IMG/VR virus record: IMGVR_UViG_3300017991_000085
Span: 26,698 to 90,697 of that record
Direction: 5' to 3' (one strand)
DNA: 64,000 nt
Source of the DNA: a virus
A program made the translations under genes and the position numbers. The notes under the pieces were generated by a model. That model worked only from the letters and a program-made list of their open reading frames with translations, had not been told where the DNA came from and did not search any database. Of the stretch, positions 32,217-39,179 are shown piece by piece. Position 1 is the stretch's first letter. Each line of letters begins with the position of its first letter.

Positions 32217-32549
32217 TTAGTTATCACCAAACTCGCCTAGCTCTTTCATAATCTTGACAATCTGTGTCCGGAAGTTCTTCTTTGCCTCTTCCTCACGCAA
32301 AGCAATATTGTTGATCGATGTTGCCGTCAACTTGGCCACCTCTTCCAATGTATGTTCTCTTCCATTGTCCAACATATATTTGAAGAAGCAATAGTTGGCC
32401 TTTCGATCATCCACATACCAAACACACTCATTCTTGGCACAAGGTAGGACATTAAACCGGCCTGATTTCATCTTCTCAGCCTTCCGCCTTCCCATGCTAC
32501 AAACCCGAGTAGGATACTTATCCAGTTTTCGAGGACATCTCTGATCCAT
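32217..32549 (-). CDS. Cysteine-rich protein with sigma-region-4-like HTH
   Basis: 110 residues. The N-terminal half has five spaced cysteines (RCPRKLDKYPTRVCSMG, then LPCAKNECVWY), a probable zinc site. The C-terminal half, EHTLEEVAKLTATSINNIAL then REEEAKKNFR, aligns with the HTH of sigma-70 region 4, which reads -35 boxes. There is no region 2, so it is not a full sigma factor; it could be an accessory or late transcription activator. It lies directly before the capsid promoter. No Shine-Dalgarno is visible before its ATG. Confidence 0.55.
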   Translation of the reverse strand: MDQRCPRKLDKYPTRVCSMGRRKAEKMKSGRFNVLPCAKNECVWYVDDRKANYCFFKYMLDNGREHTLEEVAKLTATSINNIALREEEAKKNFRTQIVKIMKELGEFGDN

Positions 32550-32551
32550 TT

Positions 32552-32571
32552 GACAAAACCTATAATTTGTC
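32552..32571 (-). promoter_or_regulatory. Hairpin at the sigma-like gene start
   Basis: GACAAA/TTTGTC (6 bp, 8-base loop) ends 3 bases before the ATG at 32549. The leader (32550-32634) lacks a ribosome binding site and also has two CCACTAAT copies (32609-32616 and 32619-32626). Candidate operator or translational control site. Confidence 0.4.
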
Positions 32572-32634
32572 GGGAATTTATCTGGCCTATTTATGACACA
32601 TTAATAGACCACTAATGGCCACTAATATCAAGTA

Positions 32635-32907
32635 TTAATGACGGAGCCACCAAAATCTTTGCCCAGCTTCTTCATTTTGCATAACCCAGCGATCAAGAAC
32701 ATTTTCTCCATCACACTTCTCGCATACGAGAAAATTAATACAGCTTCTAGATACCGCATAAACCCAGCGCCAAACATCTCCTACCTCAAACCTATGACCA
32801 CACATATAACATCGAAAACCATCTCCACTCTCTCTCGGTCCCCATTTTGCTTGAACATCTTTTTCTGTTGCAACTCTAGGCTTCTGATCTACAAAGCTAG
32901 TAGTCAT
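32635..32907 (-). CDS. Zinc-ribbon protein
   Basis: 90 residues. FRCYMCGHRFEVGDVWRWVY and FLVCEKCDG give two CxxC knuckles. This form (CxxC-HxFxxGDxWR) recalls small phage proteins with a rubredoxin-like fold. Function unknown. Confidence 0.6.
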   Translation of the reverse strand: MTTSFVDQKPRVATEKDVQAKWGPRESGDGFRCYMCGHRFEVGDVWRWVYAVSRSCINFLVCEKCDGENVLDRWVMQNEEAGQRFWWLRH

Positions 32908-32924
32908 TTTTATCTCCTGTATAG

Positions 32925-33191
32925 CTACTCTGCAGCTGACTCTTCTTTTTTCTTCTTCTGTATAACGGGGTTTTCTTCGTTATAAATAGGCAAACAAGTT
33001 CTACACATCCAATATCGTTTATCTCTCGTTTTCCTCGTCTTTCTAGGTTTCCCACATCCATCACATTTGATATTGGCTATTGCACGTCTGCGATAGAATC
33101 TAATAAGCTCAAATGCTCCTTCTGCAGCTATTCCTGCAAAGAAGATTATCATAAACCATATGGTGTACTCTATCATAGATTCGGCCGGCAT
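32925..33191 (-). CDS. Membrane protein with zinc ribbon
   Basis: 88 residues. One N-terminal transmembrane helix (YTIWFMIIFFAGIAAEGAFE), then KCDGCGKPRKTRK and WMCRTCLPIY as a cytoplasmic zinc ribbon, and a charged tail. Unknown role at the membrane. Confidence 0.55.
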   Translation of the reverse strand: MPAESMIEYTIWFMIIFFAGIAAEGAFELIRFYRRRAIANIKCDGCGKPRKTRKTRDKRYWMCRTCLPIYNEENPVIQKKKKEESAAE

Positions 33192-33193
33192 TT

Positions 33194-33466
33194 TTATTTC
33201 TTGTAATCCTCTAAGATATGGCCTTTCGTTGCCAGGTAATCTGCAAAACCTGGATCTATTTGTCCAAGCACGTATACACTCCCTGACTCAGTTCGGGCTG
33301 TCAACCGCTCGGGGTCAAACTCTGTCACATTCGATGTAATGATTCGCTTTCCATTCTCAAAATTTGGATTCCCATGAACCTCCCCTGCAAGAGCCCTTCG
33401 CCACTGCTCGGGGGCCTTGTACGGATCACCAATTGACACTACAAATGACCAATTCTCTAACTTCAT
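33194..33466 (-). CDS. Hypothetical protein
   Basis: 90 residues, with KLENWSFVVSIGDPYKAPEQ and a middle beta region (RIITSNVTEFDPERLTART). I do not recognise the family. RBS AGGGGAAAAGG upstream. Confidence 0.5.
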   Translation of the reverse strand: MKLENWSFVVSIGDPYKAPEQWRRALAGEVHGNPNFENGKRIITSNVTEFDPERLTARTESGSVYVLGQIDPGFADYLATKGHILEDYKK

Positions 33467-33478
33467 CCTTTTCCCCTC

Positions 33479-33712
33479 CTAATACTTCTCCGGTAACGTG
33501 TCAAGCTCTGGGCTACAGCCACAGCACTGCGTATCCCCACTTAAGGCAAGATCTGTCTTTTCTGACAAATTCCTGAGAAATTCAATCAACCCTTTCTTAT
33601 TAAATTCCAGATCAGCGAGCTCTCCATTATTATAATGAGCTTTAACTAGCCCCTGTTCAATGGCCCAGTCCCAAATGTTCTGCCCTTCATCTTTTTTATA
33701 CTTGTTTGTCAT
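33479..33712 (-). CDS. Small hypothetical protein
   Basis: 77 residues from MTNKYKKDEGQNIWDWAIEQ; AAGGAG lies 8 bases upstream, which favours this ATG over one 63 bases earlier. The C-terminus has CCGCSPELD, a possible metal site. Unknown function. Confidence 0.5.
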   Translation of the reverse strand: MTNKYKKDEGQNIWDWAIEQGLVKAHYNNGELADLEFNKKGLIEFLRNLSEKTDLALSGDTQCCGCSPELDTLPEKY

Positions 33713-33908
33713 CGTCTTTCTCCTTATCATCAAAAGACTCTTGATACGAAATATGAGCAACATGAACGCCTTCACTATAGAACGTTTTAACGCTTCCTAT
33801 CACAGCTCCTTTTATCTCAAGAATTTCTACAATTGCCCGCTCCAGCCTATCTTCAAATCCAATATCGTGCTCATCTCTTACAACTTTAATTCTAAAAACG
33901 CGTGTCAT
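33696..33908 (-). CDS. Small protein, Cse60-like
   Basis: 70 residues. FRIKVVRDEHDIGFEDRLER then VAHISYQESFDD gives a beta-alpha-beta layout like short Cse60-like proteins. Start overlaps the metallopeptidase stop. Weak family call. Confidence 0.45.
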   Translation of the reverse strand: MTRVFRIKVVRDEHDIGFEDRLERAIVEILEIKGAVIGSVKTFYSEGVHVAHISYQESFDDKEKDDDKQV

Positions 33909-34576
33909 TTTTCCACTCTCCTCTTATCGATCTTCTCTAAAATCTTACTTTTATCCTCGCAATATTTGTCCCAGTGTTTGTCACATAGACCTATCTTTCC
34001 AAGCTCCGGTACCATTACCCAACATTCCAGCTGCATCTTACAATACTTAACACTACACCTCAGATCTTTATCTTCATAATCTTGAAAAAAGCCTTTTTGA
34101 GCAGTGCCAGCAAATTCTGCTTCAATGTTTTGCCTATACAATTCTGCCGCTCCCTCCAGCGCATATCCTCTTTCATATTTGTACTTTCCCTCGTATGCTC
34201 TCTCCATCAACTGTTCCCCAACCTTGTCAACATATCTCTCCGCTCTTAATCCAATTTGTTTTGCTACATCATATGTCAAAGATCTGTTATGATACCGAGC
34301 AAACTTTCTATCTAACTTACACTGCCAGTGTCCAAGCTCATGGAACAGGTGATTTAAAAATCGCTCTACATTCGTAAAACGACCCTTAGAGTCTCTCATG
34401 CTAATTTTGATTTCTTTTGTCTCCAGATTGATCATAGCACCGCCGCATGTCGTCCAATCAAAGATCAATCCCAGCCCGCTTCTCAAAGCGATATCGATTC
34501 CTTTAGCTACATCTGGATGTTTCAAAAATCTATTCACAATCCACCTTTGTGAATCCGCCCGTAAAACTAATCGCAT
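33905..34576 (-). CDS. Zinc metallopeptidase-like protein
   Basis: 223 residues. The zincin motif is in FLNHLFHELGHWQCKLDRKF (HExGH, ~residue 80), preceded by strand EIKISMRDSKGRFTNVERF. A second metal site lies at the C-terminus (CSVKYCKMQLEC, then LCDKHWDKYC). A cytoplasmic peptidase of unknown target. Its first residues overlap the PilZ gene by 47 bases, so they are probably co-translated. Confidence 0.65.
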   Translation of the reverse strand: MRLVLRADSQRWIVNRFLKHPDVAKGIDIALRSGLGLIFDWTTCGGAMINLETKEIKISMRDSKGRFTNVERFLNHLFHELGHWQCKLDRKFARYHNRSLTYDVAKQIGLRAERYVDKVGEQLMERAYEGKYKYERGYALEGAAELYRQNIEAEFAGTAQKGFFQDYEDKDLRCSVKYCKMQLECWVMVPELGKIGLCDKHWDKYCEDKSKILEKIDKRRVEK

Positions 34577-34892
34577 ATCCGAGGCGGCGATCTCTTTCTT
34601 TCCTTTTCCAGTTAACTCTCCTCACCTCTCCATATACTCTAAACGTGCTAGGTCCATACCAATTAGGATGCTTCAGTTTGACAAAAAGAACAACCTCCGC
34701 TCGAGGCCTAATCTTAATCTGATCCTCTTCTTTCACAATGATAAAGCAACCGCCAACGTTAAAATCATATACCGACCCCTTAGCAACTATCGTTCTAGTT
34801 TCCATATCCATCATTGCTGCATTACTGCCAAGGAAGGTGAGAAGTCTGGGTTTCTTTCTTTTCTCTTCTTTATTTTCCATCCTCTGTTCCAC
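34530..34892 (-). CDS. PilZ-like c-di-GMP receptor candidate
   Basis: 120 residues, GTG start with AAAGG 6 bases upstream. Features of PilZ domains in order: basic RKKPR (RxxxR, residues 12-16), strand and turn VYDFNVGGCFIIV (DxNxxG, a near match to D/NxSxxG with Asn for Ser), ENEEVVLFVKLKH-like strand, then YGEVRRVNWKRKERDRRLGY and AISFTG, the usual closing strands. PilZ proteins bind c-di-GMP through the two motifs. A diguanylate cyclase gene lies upstream in the same unit. Binding is inferred. Confidence 0.65.
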   Translation of the reverse strand: MEQRMENKEEKRKKPRLLTFLGSNAAMMDMETRTIVAKGSVYDFNVGGCFIIVKEEDQIKIRPRAEVVLFVKLKHPNWYGPSTFRVYGEVRRVNWKRKERDRRLGYAISFTGGFTKVDCE

Positions 34893-34912
34893 TTTAAACC
34901 TTTACCTCTCTA

Positions 34913-35275
34913 TTATACATCATCATCATATCTTTGTCTGGTTATCCAACTAGCTACTTTTGAGATTATCTTTTCCATGGCGCCCGATTCGTGACAAACC
35001 AACTCTAAGTAATAATCATGGTGATATTCTTTCAAGTCACTAATGATCATAAAAAGACTAAAATAAGGATCAGGCTCTTCTGCTTCTAACTCATAATAGT
35101 ACAAAATATCAAGAGCATCAATGATCGGAAGAGACATCAGATCGGCGATATAAGACTGTCTGTCTTTTTGCAAGATCTCTTGAACCTCTCCAATCATCCG
35201 CTCAAGTTTCCTCTCTTTATAAGTCCTGAGATCAGTTACTGGTTTTTTCGGATCCATGCCTGTAATTCCATTCAC
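34913..35275 (-). CDS. Helical hypothetical protein
   Basis: 120 residues, all helical, acidic (MSLPIIDALDILYYYELEAE, then FSLFMIISDLKEYHHDYYLE). It ends in DDDV with a stop that is part of TGTATAATA. Lies between the GGDEF and PilZ genes. Start could be the internal MDPKKPV. Not recognised. Confidence 0.5.
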   Translation of the reverse strand: MNGITGMDPKKPVTDLRTYKERKLERMIGEVQEILQKDRQSYIADLMSLPIIDALDILYYYELEAEEPDPYFSLFMIISDLKEYHHDYYLELVCHESGAMEKIISKVASWITRQRYDDDV

Positions 35276-35927
35276 GCTTAACCGCAGCCAAAAACTCTTT
35301 CACCGTTTGCCAGCGGGTCATTTCTCTGCCGGATGTTTTCACAAAATAAACGGGATAATGAATATAAATCTGATATAGATTATCAAAATAAGCATAAATT
35401 TTGTAGGGACCTTCATAAAACCAAGTATTATACCACTTCCACTCGGTTTTTCCTGGTGTTAGAATTCCACAATAAGCAAGGTAATCCAAAACTCTTTCTT
35501 CTCGAACTTTTTGCATCTCCTCTCTCACTTCCTCATACGGCCTATCACCAAACAATTCAGGAGTAGCTGTGCTCCAAACCGGTTTTCGATTTTTCATCTT
35601 CTCTTTGTGCTTTTTAGACATTTCTTTTTCATCCGCAACTTCAAAAGGAAAAACTCTTAAATCGTGCTCATAATAGATCTCGATGTCTGAGCCAACGAGC
35701 TCAGCAATTTTTCCTAACCAATTACGATCTTTATCCAGATCGACATCTCCATACCAAACGACCTCGCCATCGACTACTACATTTGAATTATAAACTGCCA
35801 TTGCCGGCCCTCGACTTTTCGATGCGCTCACAAGACGCCCCGGACGACCGAGAAGAATACTCAAAATTGCTCCAGGGTCTTTATCTGAACACAGAGCTTG
35901 AATCTTTTTTTTAATTTTTGTTCCCAT
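35232..35927 (-). CDS. Hypothetical protein
   Basis: 231 residues. A basic N-terminus (TKIKKKIQALCSDKDPGAIL), then an alpha/beta body with YKIYAYFDNLYQIYIHYPVY and the ending WQTVKEFLAAVKREWNYRHG. I do not recognise a family. It is in the GGDEF-PilZ unit. Confidence 0.5.
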   Translation of the reverse strand: MGTKIKKKIQALCSDKDPGAILSILLGRPGRLVSASKSRGPAMAVYNSNVVVDGEVVWYGDVDLDKDRNWLGKIAELVGSDIEIYYEHDLRVFPFEVADEKEMSKKHKEKMKNRKPVWSTATPELFGDRPYEEVREEMQKVREERVLDYLAYCGILTPGKTEWKWYNTWFYEGPYKIYAYFDNLYQIYIHYPVYFVKTSGREMTRWQTVKEFLAAVKREWNYRHGSEKTSN

Positions 35928-36120
35928 TTTTTCTCTCCTCTATTTCGTTAAGCCGACATAACCAAGTAAACAGCTTAGCAATTCGACATTCATAAAGAGC
36001 TATCCGCTCTAAATTTCCTGGTCTAGCTCTTTCAAGCGGATCCCAGAAAAGCTTATTTATTTTTTCTTGAAGCTGGTCTCGTTTTCTTATTACCATTGCT
36101 TTCATTGGATGAATGTACAT
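35911..36120 (-). CDS. Small helical basic protein
   Basis: 69 residues, basic and helical (RKRDQLQEKINKLFWDPLER, then RIALYECRIAKLFTWLCRLN). Its first third overlaps the end of the GGDEF gene by 68 bases. No family recognised. Confidence 0.45.
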   Translation of the reverse strand: MYIHPMKAMVIRKRDQLQEKINKLFWDPLERARPGNLERIALYECRIAKLFTWLCRLNEIEERKNGNKN

Positions 36121-36748
36121 GTCTAATCACCCCATGGCCATAGCCTTCATGGCTAAAATCCATAATTGTAGTAAATACTAATGAATCTTTTTTTTCTTTA
36201 GCGATATACATGCCCCGATCAGCCGCTGTAATTAGCTCTTCTGCTTTGTCTCCTTTACTATATGATACAACCCCCATACTGGCCGTAACCTTAATTGAAT
36301 CATACTTAAACCTCATTTTCCTGTGGAGACGTTCGTAAAAATCAGCTGCTTTGTTAGGAGATTTGTTTAAGCTAATCACAACAAATTCTTCTCCTCCCCA
36401 GCGAAATGCCTTATCATAGGATCGAGTTTGCTGACGTAAAGTTTCTCCTACTTTTTTAAGAATTTTATCTCCTACTGCATGCCCATGAGTGTCGTTGATC
36501 TGTTTAAAGTTGTCCAAATCAATAAAACCAAGAGATAAAACTCCACCAATCCGATCGCATTGGTTGGTCAACTCTTCAAAATACCTATAGAAAGACTTGC
36601 GATGATGCAAACCTGTAAGCTCATCGCAAAAACTAATGCCAAATTTTTCTAGAAAATCAATGAGTTTTGTGGCGAGAATGAGCGAACAATCGTTTTTGTG
36701 CTCATCGATAAATAGAGTCAGTTCGCCTGTGAAATTGTCCTTTTTCAT
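36053..36748 (-). CDS. Diguanylate cyclase (GGDEF domain)
   Basis: 231 residues. Makes c-di-GMP from two GTP. All key parts are visible: DELTGLHHRKSFY (~residue 42), FIDLDNFKQINDTHGHAVGD (~75), RWGGEEF as the active site (~117), and TASMGVV near 150. The inhibitory site RSYD (RxxD) lies exactly five residues before GGEEF, so product inhibition is expected. Only ~40 residues precede the domain, with no sensor or membrane segment, so the protein is cytoplasmic. It stands first behind a strong promoter. A phage c-di-GMP synthase is unusual. Confidence 0.92.
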   Translation of the reverse strand: MKKDNFTGELTLFIDEHKNDCSLILATKLIDFLEKFGISFCDELTGLHHRKSFYRYFEELTNQCDRIGGVLSLGFIDLDNFKQINDTHGHAVGDKILKKVGETLRQQTRSYDKAFRWGGEEFVVISLNKSPNKAADFYERLHRKMRFKYDSIKVTASMGVVSYSKGDKAEELITAADRGMYIAKEKKDSLVFTTIMDFSHEGYGHGVIRHVHSSNESNGNKKTRPASRKNK

Positions 36749-36761
36749 AGCTCCTACTTAT

Positions 36762-36790
36762 ATTATAGTAGACCTCTATCAAAAAGGCAA
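36762..36790 (-). promoter_or_regulatory. Canonical sigma-70 promoter for the GGDEF gene
   Basis: On the minus strand TTGCCT (36790-36785), 17-base spacer, TATAAT (36767-36762) followed by ATAAG, then AGTAGGAGC and the GGDEF ATG. Nearly the same as the promoter at 21298. Confidence 0.75.
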
Positions 36791-36819
36791 GCTAAATTTT
36801 TATGAGAGATTCCAACAGG

Positions 36820-37014
36820 TTACACTAAACTTAGAAAATCCCCCTCAGAAATCTTCTTTCCTGCTGCTAATCTCTCTAAATACTGGGCAGCTAACGTTCC
36901 GATTTTTACGTTATTTTCTACCCAATGATAATCATCAACCTTGCGAAAAACGCGTTTTCGAGTCCCATTGCTTGTAACTTGCTTAATGACTATCACCAAG
37001 CCTCCTTCCATCAA
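36820..37014 (-). CDS. Small hypothetical protein
   Basis: 64 residues, strand-rich N-terminus (GGLVIVIKQVTSNGTRKRVF) then a helix (KIGTLAAQYLERLAAGKKIS). ATGA overlap with the next upstream gene. Unknown. Confidence 0.5.
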   Translation of the reverse strand: MMEGGLVIVIKQVTSNGTRKRVFRKVDDYHWVENNVKIGTLAAQYLERLAAGKKISEGDFLSLV

Positions 37015-37304
37015 CAGTCCTTCTTATTTCTTGTATCAAAATAGTTTAAAATTCTATCATAAACAATCTCTTTCTCTTTCTCTAGTAGGCTTTGTCGTCT
37101 TATAAATTCATCGCTTGTTCGTCTATAATATTCGATCAAACTCTTAGTCAATCTATCACTAAGATCTGCTAACTGAATCATCTTAATGGAAGGGCTTTGG
37201 CCTTCGGCTGTAAGAAGCCCGTTCCTCTGAGCGGACAGTTTCTCAATTCGTCTAATTATATCTGAGATCTCTCTTAAGTAATTCTCATACAGAGGAATCA
37301 TCAT
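37011..37304 (-). CDS. Coiled-coil hypothetical protein
   Basis: 97 residues, helical (NYLREISDIIRRIEKLSAQR, then SDRLTKSLIEYYRRTSDEFI). Overlaps the upstream gene by 20 bases. Not recognised. Confidence 0.5.
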   Translation of the reverse strand: MMIPLYENYLREISDIIRRIEKLSAQRNGLLTAEGQSPSIKMIQLADLSDRLTKSLIEYYRRTSDEFIRRQSLLEKEKEIVYDRILNYFDTRNKKDC

Positions 37305-37485
37305 CCGGGTCCTCTAATCTCACAACAGGTTTCAACTCATGAAGGCCCTTCTCGCTAAACAACGTTACGAGATAAATATCGTCGTATTTGACAACCGCTT
37401 CTTCAGCTTCTTCTTTAGTTGTAAACAATAAATAATGCGGATCTTTCTTAAAAATCACACAATAATGAAATTTTTCTTGCTTCAT
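37285..37485 (-). CDS. Small hypothetical protein
   Basis: 66 residues, strand-turn-helix-strand pattern (FHYCVIFKKDPHYLLFTTKE, then EAVVKYDDIYLVTLFSEKG). ATGA overlap with the protease gene upstream. Not recognised. Confidence 0.5.
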   Translation of the reverse strand: MKQEKFHYCVIFKKDPHYLLFTTKEEAEEAVVKYDDIYLVTLFSEKGLHELKPVVRLEDPDDDSSV

Positions 37486-38312
37486 TTGTTTTCTTCCAAA
37501 AATTTAACAATCTCCTTGTGGACAATCATCCACCCAATACTCGTAGGAGATTGATAGTTTCCAAAAAGACCGGCAAAAACCAAACCGGACAGCTCTCCCT
37601 TATCATTAAAGACTCCCGACCCGCTATTGCCTGGATAAATGGGAGCCGAAATTAGTCGCGCTTCCGAACCAAGAACTTCAGCATAGCTTCCGACCCTTCC
37701 TTCGGCGACAGAGCCAAAAATTCCAAGAGGATTTCCGACAACAAAGATCTGATCTCCAAACTTAACTGGCTCTTTAGCAATCTTAACAGGGGTAAGTTTT
37801 TTTCCCTGCGAAACCACTTTTAACAAACACAAATCTGCTAATGACGATTTTCTATGAACTTTTGCATATAGATAGCTTGTATGTTCGGGGCTCTTAAGAG
37901 CCAAACGAAAGAACGTGCCAGGGGCTCTTTTATTAGCCGCCATATCGCAGACATGATTATTTGTTAACACTAGATCGGGACTAATTGCAACCCCCGTACC
38001 AAAACCAACATTTGTCATCTCTACTCTCACAAACCCTGCCGATGGTTTATCAAGATATCCTTTTGTCGTACTTTCGGGCCCTTTAGTAGGAAACTTAATA
38101 GTATTCCTTTGAGGAATCATATTTCTGCCAACAGGATGTTGTAATGTTATTCCTTTTACAGTATGATTAACAGGAGTAGAGAGGGTCGAACGATCAATAA
38201 ATTCGTCCAATTTAACAATTGTAGCGACATTTAATAGAAACATCGCCACCCCCGCAGCCAAATAAAAAACCACCAGTCCGATATTAAGAATTCGCGCAAT
38301 TTTACTCAACAT
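37482..38312 (-). CDS. Membrane-anchored trypsin-like serine protease
   Basis: 276 residues from MLSKIARILNIG; AAGGAG lies 8 bases before this ATG, inside the end of clpP. One transmembrane helix (IGLVVFYLAAGVAMFLL), a linker, then the protease: His in VLTNNHVCDM, Asp in SSLADLCLLKV and Ser in YPGNSGSGVF, the DegP/HtrA-like S1C triad. No PDZ domain. The catalytic part would be periplasmic. Located beside ClpP and chaperone-like genes. It could cleave envelope proteins or digest entry barriers. Confidence 0.85.
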   Translation of the reverse strand: MLSKIARILNIGLVVFYLAAGVAMFLLNVATIVKLDEFIDRSTLSTPVNHTVKGITLQHPVGRNMIPQRNTIKFPTKGPESTTKGYLDKPSAGFVRVEMTNVGFGTGVAISPDLVLTNNHVCDMAANKRAPGTFFRLALKSPEHTSYLYAKVHRKSSLADLCLLKVVSQGKKLTPVKIAKEPVKFGDQIFVVGNPLGIFGSVAEGRVGSYAEVLGSEARLISAPIYPGNSGSGVFNDKGELSGLVFAGLFGNYQSPTSIGWMIVHKEIVKFLEENK

Positions 38313-39171
38313 TTGTATCTCCTTCTTGATTTTCTTTTTTCTCATTACTTTCTTCCCCAGCAATCTGACTCAATACTTCTTCAGTGTTATCAAACTCTTT
38401 TTGTAAAGGCTCATACTCTTCTTTTTTAATCTCAACTGTGATCTCTCCTCCTGCAGGAATGCTAATCCTGTCACATAGAGCCTTGTATAGCTTTTTCAGC
38501 TCGCTTGGTTTGGGAAGATTATCAAAGGTCCTTTTTCTCGGTCCTTTTCGGTAATTCCCTCTTTTTCGATATTCAACAATCTCATCTATTAGCCCTAACT
38601 CGAGCGCTTCCTCTGCCGAAATAAAAATATCTTTTCCGGTACTAGTCAACCTATCATAAAATTTCTTATCGGGATATGAATTATCGGCATAAACTTGATT
38701 CAATTTTGACTGAATCCTTTGCTCTTCCTCTTGATATATTTTTTGATCCGCTAGCGTTCTGCAACCTGGGTCATTAGCTCCCTCATGTAACAGGACCCTT
38801 GTAAGCTTAGACAAATATCTTTCATCGCAACAGCACATAATCCATGTAGCAGAGCTTCCTACGTGGCCTTTCCCATAAAATACAAACTTACAGCGAGTTT
38901 CTTGAATAGTGTCATGAAGAGCCATCATTGACTCTGCGCATCCGCCATAAGAATTCATATAAATAGTGATTGGTTTGCTACTCATCTCCTCCATGAGATG
39001 AATTCCCATAATAGCTACTTTAACTGAATCCTGATCAAAAGCGTTATAGCTGACTTCTTCGTCGTCAGGCTCTTTATCCGTTGGTTTACCAAAATAGATT
39101 TTTCTATGAATAACATCCACACCCCATTTCATTAGATTGTCAAGCCAGTCAGCGTCTTTTCTTGTAGACAT
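38302..39171 (-). CDS. clpP: ClpP-family serine protease
   Basis: 289 residues, longer than usual ClpP (~200). Core: ITIYMNSYGGCAESMMALHD, the catalytic Ser in GHVGSSATWIM, His in RVLLHEGAND and Asp in STGKDIFISAEEALELGLID. The extra ~80 C-terminal residues are acidic and unstructured. ClpP works with an AAA+ unfoldase; none is encoded here, so it may use the host ClpX or ClpA. Phage ClpP-like proteins can also serve as head proteases, but the phage has a separate prohead protease. The trypsin-like protease gene overlaps its end. Confidence 0.85.
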   Translation of the reverse strand: MSTRKDADWLDNLMKWGVDVIHRKIYFGKPTDKEPDDEEVSYNAFDQDSVKVAIMGIHLMEEMSSKPITIYMNSYGGCAESMMALHDTIQETRCKFVFYGKGHVGSSATWIMCCCDERYLSKLTRVLLHEGANDPGCRTLADQKIYQEEEQRIQSKLNQVYADNSYPDKKFYDRLTSTGKDIFISAEEALELGLIDEIVEYRKRGNYRKGPRKRTFDNLPKPSELKKLYKALCDRISIPAGGEITVEIKKEEYEPLQKEFDNTEEVLSQIAGEESNEKKENQEGDTNVE

Positions 39172-39179
39172 AACGCCTC

